From the NCBI GenBank assembly GCA_014896375.1, contig JADBKN010000015.1, forward strand, positions 62,001 to 126,000: DNA of 64,000 bases, given 5' to 3'. Below are positions 24,102-32,335 of this stretch, one piece after another. Position numbers and translations under genes: made by a program. The first letter of the stretch is position 1. Each line of letters begins with the position of its first letter. The notes under the pieces were generated by a model. It worked only from the letters and a program-made list of their open reading frames with translations. It did no database searches and was not told the origin of the DNA. The DNA is from Bacillota bacterium. Lineage in GTDB: Bacteria; Bacillota; Sulfobacillia; RBS10-35; Bu92.

Positions 24102-24965
24102 ATGGCGTGGGTCAAGATCGACGACCACTTCGATGAGCACCCGAAGCTGGCGCGCGTGGGACCCGTCGGCTGGGGCGTGTGGCTGGCGGGTCTCGCGTAC
24201 TGCAATCGCAACCTGACGGATGGATTTATCCCGCGGTCTGTTGCGGCCACTCTGGCGTGCTTCGAGGTCGTGGACAGCGAAGGCCGCGTGTGGTCTCTCG
24301 CTCGCACCAGCGGCATGGTCGGCGAGGACGTCGACTCGACCTGGGTGATTGAGCTGCTCGTGGACGCGGGCCTATGGGAGGAAGTCCCTGGCGGGTATCG
24401 CGTTCACGACTACCTGGACTATCAGCCATCCAAGGAGCAAGTCATCTCCGAACGCGAGGCGGCACGGAGGCGCATGGCCAACGTCAGGGCGCGCAGGAAG
24501 TCTGGCTCGGAAGACGTTCCCGCGAACCGCACGGATGGTTCGGAAGATGTTCGCCCGAAGTTCGAGCGACATTCGGATAACCCCGTTCCCGTACCCGATA
24601 AAGATAAATCTATGTCGTCTAACGACGACACGGCTGGTGCCGTGCCGCCGGCGGCCGCCGAGCAGACACCGACCAACAAGGCCCTGATCGCCGAGCTCGT
24701 CGCCGAGTACCGCCAGGTCGTGCCCGAGGATCGTCATGCCAGGGGCGACTACGCCTTCATCGGCAGGCTCTACAACGACCACGGGTACGACCGCGTGCTC
24801 GATGCCATCCAGGCGCTGGCCTACCGCATCGACGCGGGAGAGGTGCCGGAGAAGCCCCTGATCTACCTGCGCGGCATCCTCGCGGCGAAGGACCGCGTCG
24901 TGCCGCTCTCGCGCGCATCCCCGACGGATAATCCGCCCCGCCGCCGCTACCAGATGCTCAACTGA
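24102..24965 (+). CDS. Phage replication organizer-like protein
   Basis: A 287-aa protein. The N-terminal 115 residues (WVKIDDHFDEHPKL, PRSVAATLACFE, VHDYLDYQPSKE) resemble the winged-helix N-terminus of Firmicutes phage replication initiators. A charged Ser-rich linker and a C-terminal helical domain follow (IGRLYNDHGYDRVLDAIQALAYR), similar to primosome-loading domains. ATG at 24102 with GGGAGGCGTGAGGG. It sits directly before the DnaB-like helicase, which it probably loads. Confidence 0.8.
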   Translation: MAWVKIDDHFDEHPKLARVGPVGWGVWLAGLAYCNRNLTDGFIPRSVAATLACFEVVDSEGRVWSLARTSGMVGEDVDSTWVIELLVDAGLWEEVPGGYRVHDYLDYQPSKEQVISEREAARRRMANVRARRKSGSEDVPANRTDGSEDVRPKFERHSDNPVPVPDKDKSMSSNDDTAGAVPPAAAEQTPTNKALIAELVAEYRQVVPEDRHARGDYAFIGRLYNDHGYDRVLDAIQALAYRIDAGEVPEKPLIYLRGILAAKDRVVPLSRASPTDNPPRRRYQMLN

Positions 24966-24980
24966 CGGGAGGTGCGCATC

Positions 24981-26327
24981 GTGCCGGCCGTGACGATCGA
25001 CGCAGAACTGGAGGCCAACGTCATCGCGACGCTCCTTGACGACCCGGACACCTACTGGGACGTCGTGGCGGAACTGCGTCCTGAGCACTTCGGACGCGAG
25101 GAGCACCGTGCGATCTACCGCGCGATGCAGGAGATCGCCGAGCGCACACACCCGACCTACGGCGCAGTCCGGCAGGCTGTCGCCGGCAATGCGGATGTGC
25201 GGCAGGCGTTGGACGCTGCATATTCGAGCGGCCTGCCCTCACCGGGCATGATTCGCGAGTGGATCATGGCACTCGACCGCTGGCGCCAACTGCGTGAGGC
25301 GTACCGCCTCGCCCGTCGGCTGCAGGCCGAGTGCGAGGCTGCGCGGCCGGGACATGTACCGGACGTGGCCGCGCTCCTCGCTGAGTCCGTCGAGCGCATC
25401 GCGGCGCCGACCGTGGCAGACCGGATCGTGCGGCAGGCGGAGTGGACAAGGTCCGCTTACGAATCCGCGGAGCGCACGATCCAGGCGTCGCGAGAGGGGC
25501 GGCCGGCCTATTGGGGATTCGGCGACGACTTGTCTCGGCTCGGCGAGGCGGTCGCCATCCGGCCGGGCAATCTCCTGGTCATCGCGGGGGACACGGGCCA
25601 CGGCAAGTCCACTCTCGCGGCCAACCTCGCGGTCGAGTGGGGCATCCGCCAAGGGCGCCGGGTGCTCTACGCCAACACGGAGATGGAGCGTGACGAACTT
25701 GGCTTGATCCTCGCCAGCATCGCGCAGCAGGCGTCCGTCTGGCAGTTGCGTGTCGCGGGTCCAGAGGCGGAGCGCGAGCTCAGCAAGATCTACAGCCTCG
25801 CCGGTAAGGACGGGACTCTCGACATCACAGACCCGCTCTGGGACGCGACGGCTGAGCGCCTGTGCGCTCTCGCCCGCGCCGAGCGCAGGCGCCATGGCCT
25901 TGAGTGCCTGGTCGTCGACTACGTGCAGCGCCTCGCCGACTACTGGGAGGGCGACCGCGATAAGGGCTGGCAGGTGCTGTGGGGCGCCGCCAAGCGCTTC
26001 AAATCGCTGGCCCAAGAGCTTGGGATCGTGGTCGTCATGGTCGCGCAGCTCTCCGGCGCCGGAACGCTCGCCGGCAGCCGCGGCATGGCTCGCGAGGCGG
26101 ACGCGATCCTGCGGATCGAGCGGCAAGAGGACGAAGAGCAGGTGAGCTACGTCGTCGGCCTCGATAAGTCGCGGCACACGCCGGACGGGCGGGCCGTGCG
26201 GTGCCTGATGCTCAGCAATAAGCGCCTCGTGGAGGTGGATACCGGTGTCCGAAGTGACGCACCAGGGCCGAGTCGTCGTCGCACAGCTCCTCGACCGGCT
26301 CACCGCCGAGGGACGGGTGACGACTGA
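24981..26327 (+). CDS. DnaB-like replicative helicase
   Basis: A 448-aa hexameric replicative helicase homologue. An N-terminal DnaB-N-like helical domain (to about residue 110) precedes the RecA-like core with Walker A GDTGHGKST and Walker B LVVDYVQ. Later it has VVMVAQLSG (H3/H4 region) and an arginine-containing RGMAREADAILRI. GTG at 24981 is chosen for the GGGAGG site at 24968. The last ~28 residues are Arg/Pro-rich where the next gene overlaps by 83 bases, so the true stop region is unusual but open. Confidence 0.92.
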   Translation: MPAVTIDAELEANVIATLLDDPDTYWDVVAELRPEHFGREEHRAIYRAMQEIAERTHPTYGAVRQAVAGNADVRQALDAAYSSGLPSPGMIREWIMALDRWRQLREAYRLARRLQAECEAARPGHVPDVAALLAESVERIAAPTVADRIVRQAEWTRSAYESAERTIQASREGRPAYWGFGDDLSRLGEAVAIRPGNLLVIAGDTGHGKSTLAANLAVEWGIRQGRRVLYANTEMERDELGLILASIAQQASVWQLRVAGPEAERELSKIYSLAGKDGTLDITDPLWDATAERLCALARAERRRHGLECLVVDYVQRLADYWEGDRDKGWQVLWGAAKRFKSLAQELGIVVVMVAQLSGAGTLAGSRGMAREADAILRIERQEDEEQVSYVVGLDKSRHTPDGRAVRCLMLSNKRLVEVDTGVRSDAPGPSRRRTAPRPAHRRGTGDD

Positions 26328-26574
26328 GCAGGTCGGCGCCGTCCACGAGGCGCTGTACGCCAGATGGCAGCCGGGGTTCGGCGAGTACATGCAAGCCCTC
26401 CTTGAGGGCGAGGAATGGACGGCCACGCTGATCGAGCAGTACGCGCTGATCGAGTACCTGGAGCGCATGGGCTGGAGCGACTGGGACGTGATGCGCAGGC
26501 TGGACGCGCTGCAGGCGGCGCTCCTTGAAGCGACGAGGAGGGCGGACGATGGCCAAGCGGCGGAATCGGCGTGA
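26245..26574 (+). CDS. Small prophage protein
   Basis: A 109-aa acidic helical protein (LLEGEEWTATLIEQYALIEYLERMGW). GTG at 26245 with a GGAGGTGG site overlaps the helicase 3' end by 83 bases in another frame, an unusually long overlap that hints either at a recent helicase extension or at a nested start. Not recognised. Confidence 0.55.
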   Translation: MSEVTHQGRVVVAQLLDRLTAEGRVTTEQVGAVHEALYARWQPGFGEYMQALLEGEEWTATLIEQYALIEYLERMGWSDWDVMRRLDALQAALLEATRRADDGQAAESA

Positions 26575-26728
26575 CGTTGCGATTGCCTGCATTGCGGCGA
26601 TGCAGGCCTACCTGCGCGGAGAGACGACCGCGGACGAGATGCAGCGGCGGGTGGAGGAGATCCTCGGCCGTCGACGTGCCGAGCGGAACAACCCCATGAC
26701 GGGCGTCGCGGCGGGTGATGCGGCATGA
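26549..26728 (+). CDS. Small basic prophage protein
   Basis: A 59-aa protein with a basic N-terminus (MAKRRNRRDV) and a helical body. ATG at 26549 with GAGGAGGGCGG upstream; it overlaps both neighbours. Not recognised. Confidence 0.55.
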   Translation: MAKRRNRRDVAIACIAAMQAYLRGETTADEMQRRVEEILGRRRAERNNPMTGVAAGDAA

Positions 26729-27426
26729 ACGGCCGGATCAACGTCTCGGGCACCCCGGTGCCCTCGCGCGAGCGCGAGGCGCAGGTGCAGGCGGCGGGCC
26801 CGGTGCGGACGTACCGGCTGACGCCGGAGGAGATGGAGCGCTACCGCGCGATGGGCGGCGGCAACGGCAAGCGCCCGCCGATCATCACGCAGTCGCAGGA
26901 GGAGACCGCGATCCGACGGCGCGCGGAGAAGCGGTCGCAGACGAACGAGGAGCAGCGAGAGCGCAAGCGCGAGGAGCGGAGGGAGCGGATCATGCAGCCG
27001 GCGAGGAAGGCGCAGGAGCGCAGCAGGGACGCGGAGGGCATCGAGTGGTACGCGCCGCGCACGATCGGCTCGCGCGCGACGTCGCGCATGGAGCTGAGAG
27101 TCAAGCGCACGTCGCTCACGATCACGGCCGGCGCCGCGGCGCTCATTGCTCCTGGCGAGGAGCATGTCGCGCTGACAGTCGGCATGCGCGGCGGCGAGAT
27201 CATCATCCGCCGCGTTGGGGCGGGAGAAGCTGGCGTCGGCTGGCACCGCAACAACCGCTCCGTGGTGGATGGCTCGCCCATCGGCGGCCTGTACTGCACG
27301 ACGCCGGCTCTGCTCCGGTGGCTGCTGCAACACGGACTGCGGCAGGGCTCGGTTGTGCCGCTTACGTGGGACGCGGAAAGGCAGATGCTCGTCGGACGAG
27401 TGCGAGAGGGGGCGCGGTCGGCATGA
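26725..27426 (+). CDS. Prophage protein with charged coiled-coil region
   Basis: A 233-aa protein in two parts: residues 30-110 are highly charged (Glu/Arg-rich, EEQRERKREERRERI), probably helical; residues 110-225 are beta-rich with many glycines. ATG at 26725 overlaps the previous stop. It lies between replication and Holliday-junction genes, so a DNA-metabolism role is possible. Family not recognised. Confidence 0.6.
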   Translation: MNGRINVSGTPVPSREREAQVQAAGPVRTYRLTPEEMERYRAMGGGNGKRPPIITQSQEETAIRRRAEKRSQTNEEQRERKREERRERIMQPARKAQERSRDAEGIEWYAPRTIGSRATSRMELRVKRTSLTITAGAAALIAPGEEHVALTVGMRGGEIIIRRVGAGEAGVGWHRNNRSVVDGSPIGGLYCTTPALLRWLLQHGLRQGSVVPLTWDAERQMLVGRVREGARSA

Positions 27427-27638
27427 TGGCGGCGGCTGCAATGGGGCTGATCATCGGCGGCATCGGCGGGATCTGCATCGCGTCGTGGATGCGCGCGGCG
27501 GCCCTCGCCGACGCCTGGGCGGAGGCCGACCGGTTGCGGCTCGTGCTGCGGGACATCTCGCGCTGCCGGTGCTCCGCGCTGCGCTGCGAGTGCCGGGAGA
27601 TGGCCGAGCGGGTGCTGCGGGAGGAGGACGCGGCGTGA
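27423..27638 (+). CDS. Small membrane-anchored Cys-rich protein
   Basis: A 71-aa protein with an N-terminal hydrophobic helix (residues 2-22) and four cysteines in CRCSALRCEC (after a helix), suggesting a metal or disulfide cluster. ATG at 27423 overlaps the previous gene. Its stop overlaps the RusA start (TGATG). Confidence 0.55.
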   Translation: MMAAAAMGLIIGGIGGICIASWMRAAALADAWAEADRLRLVLRDISRCRCSALRCECREMAERVLREEDAA

Positions 27639-28027
27639 TGCGCGTCGTCGTCCCCGGCGTCCCGCCGAGCGTCAATCACATGTACCGCCGCTTTACCGTG
27701 CGCGGCCGGACCATGGACGTCATCACCCGTGAGGCCCAGGCGTGGATGCAGGAGGTACGCACGCTGGCTGCCGGCGCCTGCACGCATGCGATGTGGCGAT
27801 GCCGGCCGCGCGGCAGCAAGGTCCGTGTCCGGATCTGGTACTACTGGCCCGACCGGCGGCGCCGCGACACGCACAATACCCTCAAGGCATTGCTCGATGC
27901 GCTGGAGGGCATCGCATACGAGGACGACAGGGACGCGCTGCCGCAGGTGATGGACTATGCGGTCGACCGGGGCAACCCGAGGATCGAGATGCTGATCGAC
28001 GATCTACCGGAGGAGGCCACCGCATGA
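27638..28027 (+). CDS. RusA-family Holliday junction resolvase
   Basis: A 129-aa RusA-like endonuclease that resolves branched DNA before packaging. The N-terminus VVVPGVPPSVNHMYR and the acidic core DRRRRDTHNTLKALLDALEGIAYEDDRD match the family's catalytic aspartate layout. ATG at 27638 is coupled to the previous stop; a GTG one codon upstream is the alternative. It is close to the late-gene regulator, a usual place. Confidence 0.88.
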   Translation: MRVVVPGVPPSVNHMYRRFTVRGRTMDVITREAQAWMQEVRTLAAGACTHAMWRCRPRGSKVRVRIWYYWPDRRRRDTHNTLKALLDALEGIAYEDDRDALPQVMDYAVDRGNPRIEMLIDDLPEEATA

Positions 28028-28374
28028 CCGCCATCGACTGGGCTGGCGTCGTCGCGCTGAGCATCACCGTCGCGGCCGTCGCCGCGATCGCGGTGATCGA
28101 GGCGCTGATCCGCCTGCACCGCCTCCGCGACAGCCGTCGCCCGCGCTGGGCCATCCGCATTACCGGCCCGCACGGTGAGCGCTACTGGCTCCGCACCGAG
28201 GGGCGGCGGGAGGAGTACGGCAGCCCCGAGGCTGCTGTCAGGGCCGGGGCCGCGTACCAGTACCACCTCGGCGACATCAGACAGCAGTACGTGCTGGAGG
28301 TGGTCAACATGGCCACGCTCACGAGCCACGACAAGGACGACCATCCACTCGACCGAGAGGCGGTGGGCGCATGA
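28024..28374 (+). CDS. Membrane-anchored prophage protein
   Basis: A 116-aa protein with one N-terminal membrane helix (about residues 6-27) and a soluble domain (RWAIRITGPHGERYWLR, then helix and beta). ATG at 28024 overlaps the RusA stop and its own stop overlaps the next start. Not recognised. Confidence 0.55.
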   Translation: MTAIDWAGVVALSITVAAVAAIAVIEALIRLHRLRDSRRPRWAIRITGPHGERYWLRTEGRREEYGSPEAAVRAGAAYQYHLGDIRQQYVLEVVNMATLTSHDKDDHPLDREAVGA

Positions 28375-28859
28375 CCGACGCGCAGCGTAAGGCCGTGGAG
28401 GCGGACCTGCGCGCGTACCCGGACAACGCCGCACGGCTCGCGCAACTCCGCGCGGAGATCGACGACCTAAGGCTGGGGCTTGCCGCCCGCGCGTTACCCT
28501 GGCCAGACGGCGACCAGCCGCGGGCGAGCGGGACCAACCACATCTCCGATCACGTCCCCGTCGCAGTGCAGCAGCTGTGGTCGTCTCCGCAGTACCGTGA
28601 GTATCAGCGCCTGGAGCCCCTCGTTCGGGCCATCGAAACCGCGTACAAGTCCCTCGACGAAGCGCACCGCAAGGTGCTGGAGGCGTACTACTGGGGCTGG
28701 CCTGAGGCTCGCGCGGCTCTCGGGATCTCACGCACCGCGCTTTACCACAGGCGTATGCAGATCTGTCGGGTGACGCTGCGAGCCCTGCGGGACGCGGGCA
28801 TCCAGACGTATGCAGACCCAGGCGGGGTTCTCAGGGCGGACAAAGTGGAGACGGCGTGA
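28371..28859 (+). CDS. ArpU/sigma-like late transcription regulator
   Basis: A 162-aa protein whose C-terminal part has a sigma region 4-like helix-turn-helix (EARAALGISRTALYHRRMQI). Such proteins (ArpU, RinA) switch on phage late genes. The N-terminal half is helical. ATG at 28371 overlaps the previous stop. It is the last early gene, and its final codons overlap the TGAAC array and the putative late promoter, where it may act. Confidence 0.78.
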   Translation: MTDAQRKAVEADLRAYPDNAARLAQLRAEIDDLRLGLAARALPWPDGDQPRASGTNHISDHVPVAVQQLWSSPQYREYQRLEPLVRAIETAYKSLDEAHRKVLEAYYWGWPEARAALGISRTALYHRRMQICRVTLRALRDAGIQTYADPGGVLRADKVETA

Positions 28860-28917
28860 ACAAGGTGAACGAAATGAACAAAATGAACGTTGACACCGTG
28901 TTTTGGCCGTGTACCAT
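28857..28917 (+). promoter_or_regulatory. Putative late promoter with four 9-bp TGAAC repeats
   Basis: TGAAC occurs at 28857, 28866, 28875 and 28884, exactly every 9 bases, ending just before -35 TTGACA (28890-28895). A 16-base spacer leads to TACCAT (28912-28917). The array overlaps the stop of the ArpU-like gene and precedes the whole packaging and structural module. The repeats are the likely binding sites of the late activator. Confidence 0.65.
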
Positions 28918-28949
28918 GCTAATCAGAGGGATCAGCGAACGGGCGTTCG

Positions 28950-28978
28950 GAGCCCCGCGGCCAGGAGTCGCGGGGCTC
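28950..28978 (+). terminator. Leader hairpin after the late promoter
   Basis: A perfect 10-bp stem (GAGCCCCGCG / CGCGGGGCTC) with a 9-base loop, followed by TTGACTTT rather than a clean T-run. It lies between the putative late promoter and the first late gene, so it could be an attenuator, an antitermination point or an RNA-processing site. Confidence 0.5.
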
Positions 28979-29006
28979 TTGACTTTGCTGGCCGGGAGGT
29001 GGCCGC

Positions 29007-30248
29007 GTGGACTGGACGCCGGAGATGGTGGCGCGGCTGCGGGACATGCGCTCTCGCGGCTACGGCTACCGCAAGATGGCTGCCACGCTCTCGGCCGAGT
29101 TCGGCCGGCACGTCTCCCGCCACATGGTGCGGCACGCCCTGGTGGCGCTCGACCGCATGGGCACCGTCCCGGCGGCGACATCCGCTCCGGCCCCGTCGGA
29201 CGCGGTGGCCGCCGAGCGTGAGCGCGCCCGGCGGAAGGCGGAAGCCGAAGAACTCCGGCGCCTCGTCGAGCGCCGCGCGGTCATCGAGGAGTGGCGGGAT
29301 GCCATCCGCGAGGCCGCCCTCACCATCGAGCCTCCGCCACTCTGGCGCGAGGCCAGGGACTGCGGGCCCGGCGATGAGGAGACGGCCGTCCTGGTGCTCA
29401 GCGACATCCACTATGGCCAGCACACGCCGGCCCGCATCAACGCCGGCTGGACGCAGACGGCTACGGTCGTCGAGGCCCAATTCGAGCGCCTGGCTCATGC
29501 GGTGCTCCGCATCTGGGACCTCCGGCGCCGGTCCATGCCCTGGCGGCATCTCGTGATCCTCGACCTCGGCGACGACGTCGAGGGTGACAACATGCACACG
29601 AGCCAGCACCGGCAAGTGGACCCCCTCGTCGCGCAGCAGACGGCGGAGGTCGGGCGGCTGCTCGCCGGGCTCGTGCAGACGCTGCTGCAGGCCTTCGAGC
29701 ACATCACCATCCACCGCGTCCCTGGAAACCACGGGAGGACGAGCCCGAAGGCCGGTGTCGCCGGGCTCGCTGAGCTTGACCCGGCCGACTCCTACGACTG
29801 GCTGGCCGGCGAGTTCGCCCGGGCCATCCTCAGGCCTGCGATCGACGCCGGGCGCGTGGAGCTGCACAACCACGAGTCGTATTGGGCGTCGACCGAGGTC
29901 ATGGGGCATCGCATCCTGTTCGAGCATGGGAGCTCGTTGCGCGGCGGGGCGTCCTGGGGAGGCATCGCCTACTACGGCATCGACCGCGCCGCGGCCGCTT
30001 ACCGGGATCTTGAGGGTGACTACCTTCTCCTCGCGCTCGGGCACTACCACCGGCCGTACATGCTGCCGAGCGGATACGGCTCCTGGGTTGTGGGCAACGG
30101 CTCCTTCGCCCCGACGACGCCCTTCGTCGCGGGCAGCAAGCACCGGGCAACGAGGCCGTGCCAGGCGCTCCTATCAGTGCACCCGCGCAAGGGTGTGACG
30201 ATGGCGACGTGGCTGTATCTGGACGTGCCGAGGGAGGCGACGGCATGA
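29007..30248 (+). CDS. HTH-metallophosphoesterase fusion
   Basis: A 413-aa protein. Residues 1-50 form a homeodomain-like helix-turn-helix (GYGYRKMAATLSAEFGRHVS). The rest, after a charged linker, is a calcineurin-like metallophosphoesterase with motifs LSDIHYG, LGDDVEGDN, PGNHGR and GHYHRP. Such phage proteins are probable DNA nucleases or phosphatases. GTG at 29007 follows GGGAGGTGG. It is the first gene behind the late promoter, ahead of the terminase, so a packaging-linked role is possible (inference). Confidence 0.85.
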   Translation: MDWTPEMVARLRDMRSRGYGYRKMAATLSAEFGRHVSRHMVRHALVALDRMGTVPAATSAPAPSDAVAAERERARRKAEAEELRRLVERRAVIEEWRDAIREAALTIEPPPLWREARDCGPGDEETAVLVLSDIHYGQHTPARINAGWTQTATVVEAQFERLAHAVLRIWDLRRRSMPWRHLVILDLGDDVEGDNMHTSQHRQVDPLVAQQTAEVGRLLAGLVQTLLQAFEHITIHRVPGNHGRTSPKAGVAGLAELDPADSYDWLAGEFARAILRPAIDAGRVELHNHESYWASTEVMGHRILFEHGSSLRGGASWGGIAYYGIDRAAAAYRDLEGDYLLLALGHYHRPYMLPSGYGSWVVGNGSFAPTTPFVAGSKHRATRPCQALLSVHPRKGVTMATWLYLDVPREATA

Positions 30249-30589
30249 GCTACTCGCCGGAACGCTTCGACGCCCTCGCCAAGGAACTGACGGAACACTC
30301 GACGGCGATCCTGCTCGCGAAGCGCCAGGAGTACGCGCCTGGGTCGGACGACCGGCTTCGCAACTTCCGCCAGGTGGCGGCCATGGAGGAGCGCCGCATG
30401 TCGCAGGTGGCGATGAGCTATCTCCTCAAGCACGTGCAGTCGCTCGTCCAGGCCGCCAACACCGGGCGGTACGTCTGGGATTGGACGACCCCGAGCGGCG
30501 GCGAGGGGCTCAAGCAGAGGATCGCCGACGTCATCAACTACTGCTACCTGCTGGCCGCCTGTTTCGACGAGGAAGCGGGCGACCGCTGA
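30245..30589 (+). CDS. Small prophage protein, possibly DUF1599/Nmad1-like
   Basis: A 114-aa helical protein with the pattern KRQEYAPGSDDRLRNFRQVAAM...SYLLKHVQSL...RIADVINYCYLLAACFDEE, which resembles the short all-helical NTP-pyrophosphatase-like or Nmad1 proteins of phages. The resemblance is weak. ATG at 30245 overlaps the previous stop. A cytoplasmic role in nucleotide handling is only a guess. Confidence 0.6.
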   Translation: MSYSPERFDALAKELTEHSTAILLAKRQEYAPGSDDRLRNFRQVAAMEERRMSQVAMSYLLKHVQSLVQAANTGRYVWDWTTPSGGEGLKQRIADVINYCYLLAACFDEEAGDR

Positions 30590-30688
30590 CTTCGTTGGTG
30601 TGCCCGGCTGTGAGCCGGGAGGGTGACTGCGCCGTGAGCCAGGGTGGGGGCTGGCGCACAAGCGTTGCGAGGTGGGGGCTGCGCCGCG

Positions 30689-31231
30689 ATGGGGAGAATC
30701 CGCTACGCCTACGGGCGCGAACGACCCGGCAAGATGCTGAAGCGCCGCTATGACAGGTCATGTAGCGATGTGATGGTCTACAGCCTGGAGACCGGCGAGC
30801 TCTTACGCATCGAGCCGAACATGGCCCGCAAGGGCGCTGACAGGTCGGCCCATGAGCAGCGGATGAAGGAGATCCTCGACAAGCTGCTCCCAGGAGAGCG
30901 GAAGTTCGACAATTGCCGCCCTCCTTGGCTGCGCAACCCGGCGACGGGCTATCACCTGGAACTCGATCGATACTATCCGGACCTCGGCATCGCCTTCGAG
31001 TACCAAGGAGCTCAGCATGCCAAAAGGCGCTACCACCGGCATGCGAAGGCGTTCAAGGCGCAGCAGGAGCGCGACAAGGTCAAGCACCGGATCGCCTTGG
31101 AGCATGGCGTCGTCATCGTCTACGTGTGGCGCCGTGATTTGACCGAGGAGAGGATCCAGAGGAAGCTGGCTCACGCGCTGAAGCGGCGAGCGCGCCTCCA
31201 AGAGGAACTCGCACAAGCATGCAATACCTGA
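30689..31231 (+). CDS. Vsr/EDxHD-type homing endonuclease-like protein
   Basis: A 180-aa basic protein whose core LELDRYYPDLGIAFEYQGAQH resembles the E/D...ExxGxxH active site of Vsr-superfamily free-standing homing endonucleases. A charged helix and YVWRRDL strand follow. The start is ATG at 30689, preceded by GCGAGGTGGGGG. It lies just upstream of an HNH gene and the intein-bearing terminase, a position typical of mobile nucleases. Confidence 0.7.
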   Translation: MGRIRYAYGRERPGKMLKRRYDRSCSDVMVYSLETGELLRIEPNMARKGADRSAHEQRMKEILDKLLPGERKFDNCRPPWLRNPATGYHLELDRYYPDLGIAFEYQGAQHAKRRYHRHAKAFKAQQERDKVKHRIALEHGVVIVYVWRRDLTEERIQRKLAHALKRRARLQEELAQACNT

Positions 31232-31411
31232 TGCGGCTGGCCACTCGGGTCGTACGGAGGAGGCGGGCTCGACCGCTAAGCGGCAGTTCCGCCATGAGCC
31301 GCCCGGACGCAGCAGCGCTGACGGATGCATGCCACATATCCACGCGGACGATCATGTGGGGCGTATTGGGTGGCGGGTGGGCGTAGGCCCGAAGGGCCGG
31401 AGGTGGACGGC

Positions 31412-31777
31412 ATGCCGACGCGACCGCCGACGCCGTGCGCGCAGCCTGGGTGCCCGGCGCTGGTGCCGGCGGGACAGCGGTACTGCGCTGAGCACGCGCG
31501 GGCGGAGCGGCGGCGGTATGACCGCGAGCGCGGGTCGGCGGCGAGTCGCGGCTATGACGCGCGGTGGCGACGGCTACGGGCGATGGTCCTGGCTCGGGAG
31601 CCGCTATGTCGAGCTTGTGCGGTTGAAGGACGTGTGACGCCGGCGACCGACGTGGACCACATCGTGCCGAGGAGCCGAGGAGGCACGGACGTGCTGGACA
31701 ATCTGCAGCCGTTGTGCCACAGGCACCACAGCGAGAAAACCGCGCGAGAGGATGGGGGCTTTGGCCGCGAGGGGTAG
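31412..31777 (+). CDS. HNH endonuclease
   Basis: A 121-aa HNH nuclease of the kind commonly encoded next to phage terminases and needed for cos-type packaging in HK97-like phages. The core is DVDHIVPRSRGGTDVLDNLQPLCHRHHSEKT, with zinc cysteines in CRAC and CHRHH; an extra N-terminal CAQPGC...C zinc site is present. ATG at 31412 follows GGAGGTGGACGG. The 180 bases upstream hold no gene. Confidence 0.93.
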   Translation: MPTRPPTPCAQPGCPALVPAGQRYCAEHARAERRRYDRERGSAASRGYDARWRRLRAMVLAREPLCRACAVEGRVTPATDVDHIVPRSRGGTDVLDNLQPLCHRHHSEKTAREDGGFGREG

Positions 31778-31879
31778 GGCGGGTCAAATCTCTGCCGCCT
31801 GATGCCCCGGGACCGGGCGCGCGGCCTCGAAAACGCGGCCGCGAAATGACTTCGTTTTCCCACGAGGGAGGTGAGGGCG

Positions 31880-32335
31880 ATGGCGACGCCGGGACGGAAG
31901 CCGAAACCGACGCATCTGAAGGTCCTGGCCGGCAATCCGGGCAAGCGGCCCCTACCGGCGAACGAGCCAAAGCCCAAGCCAGTTGCTCCTGATCCGCCGC
32001 CCTGGCTTGAGCGGGAGGCGCGAGCCCTCTGGAAGGAGATCGGCCCAGAGCTTGAGCGCCTGGGCCTTTTGACTGCCGTCGACGGCCCGGCCTTCGCCAT
32101 GCTTCTGACGCACTACGTCCTGGCCGTGAAAGCCGCGCGCCGGATCAAGAAGGACGGCATCCTCAGCGTCGACGAGCAGGGCGTGACGCGGAAGCATCCC
32201 GCCAGCCAGATCGTCCGCGACCACTCGGCGGCGTTCCGCCAGTACGTCGCGGAATTCGGCCTGTCGCCGGCCGCCAGGGCGCGTCTGAGCCTGCCGGACG
32301 AGAAGGATGACGGAGATGACTTCTTCGGCGGCTGA
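31880..32335 (+). CDS. terS: Terminase small subunit, P27 family
   Basis: A 151-aa DNA-recognition subunit of the packaging motor. The family start GRKPKPTHLKVLAGNPGKRPL is clear, followed by a helical region (ALWKEIGPELERLGLL) and a C-terminal DEKDDGDDFFGG tail, typical of P27 proteins. ATG at 31880 with GAGGGAGGTGAGGG. It overlaps terL by 29 bases. Confidence 0.93.
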   Translation: MATPGRKPKPTHLKVLAGNPGKRPLPANEPKPKPVAPDPPPWLEREARALWKEIGPELERLGLLTAVDGPAFAMLLTHYVLAVKAARRIKKDGILSVDEQGVTRKHPASQIVRDHSAAFRQYVAEFGLSPAARARLSLPDEKDDGDDFFGG

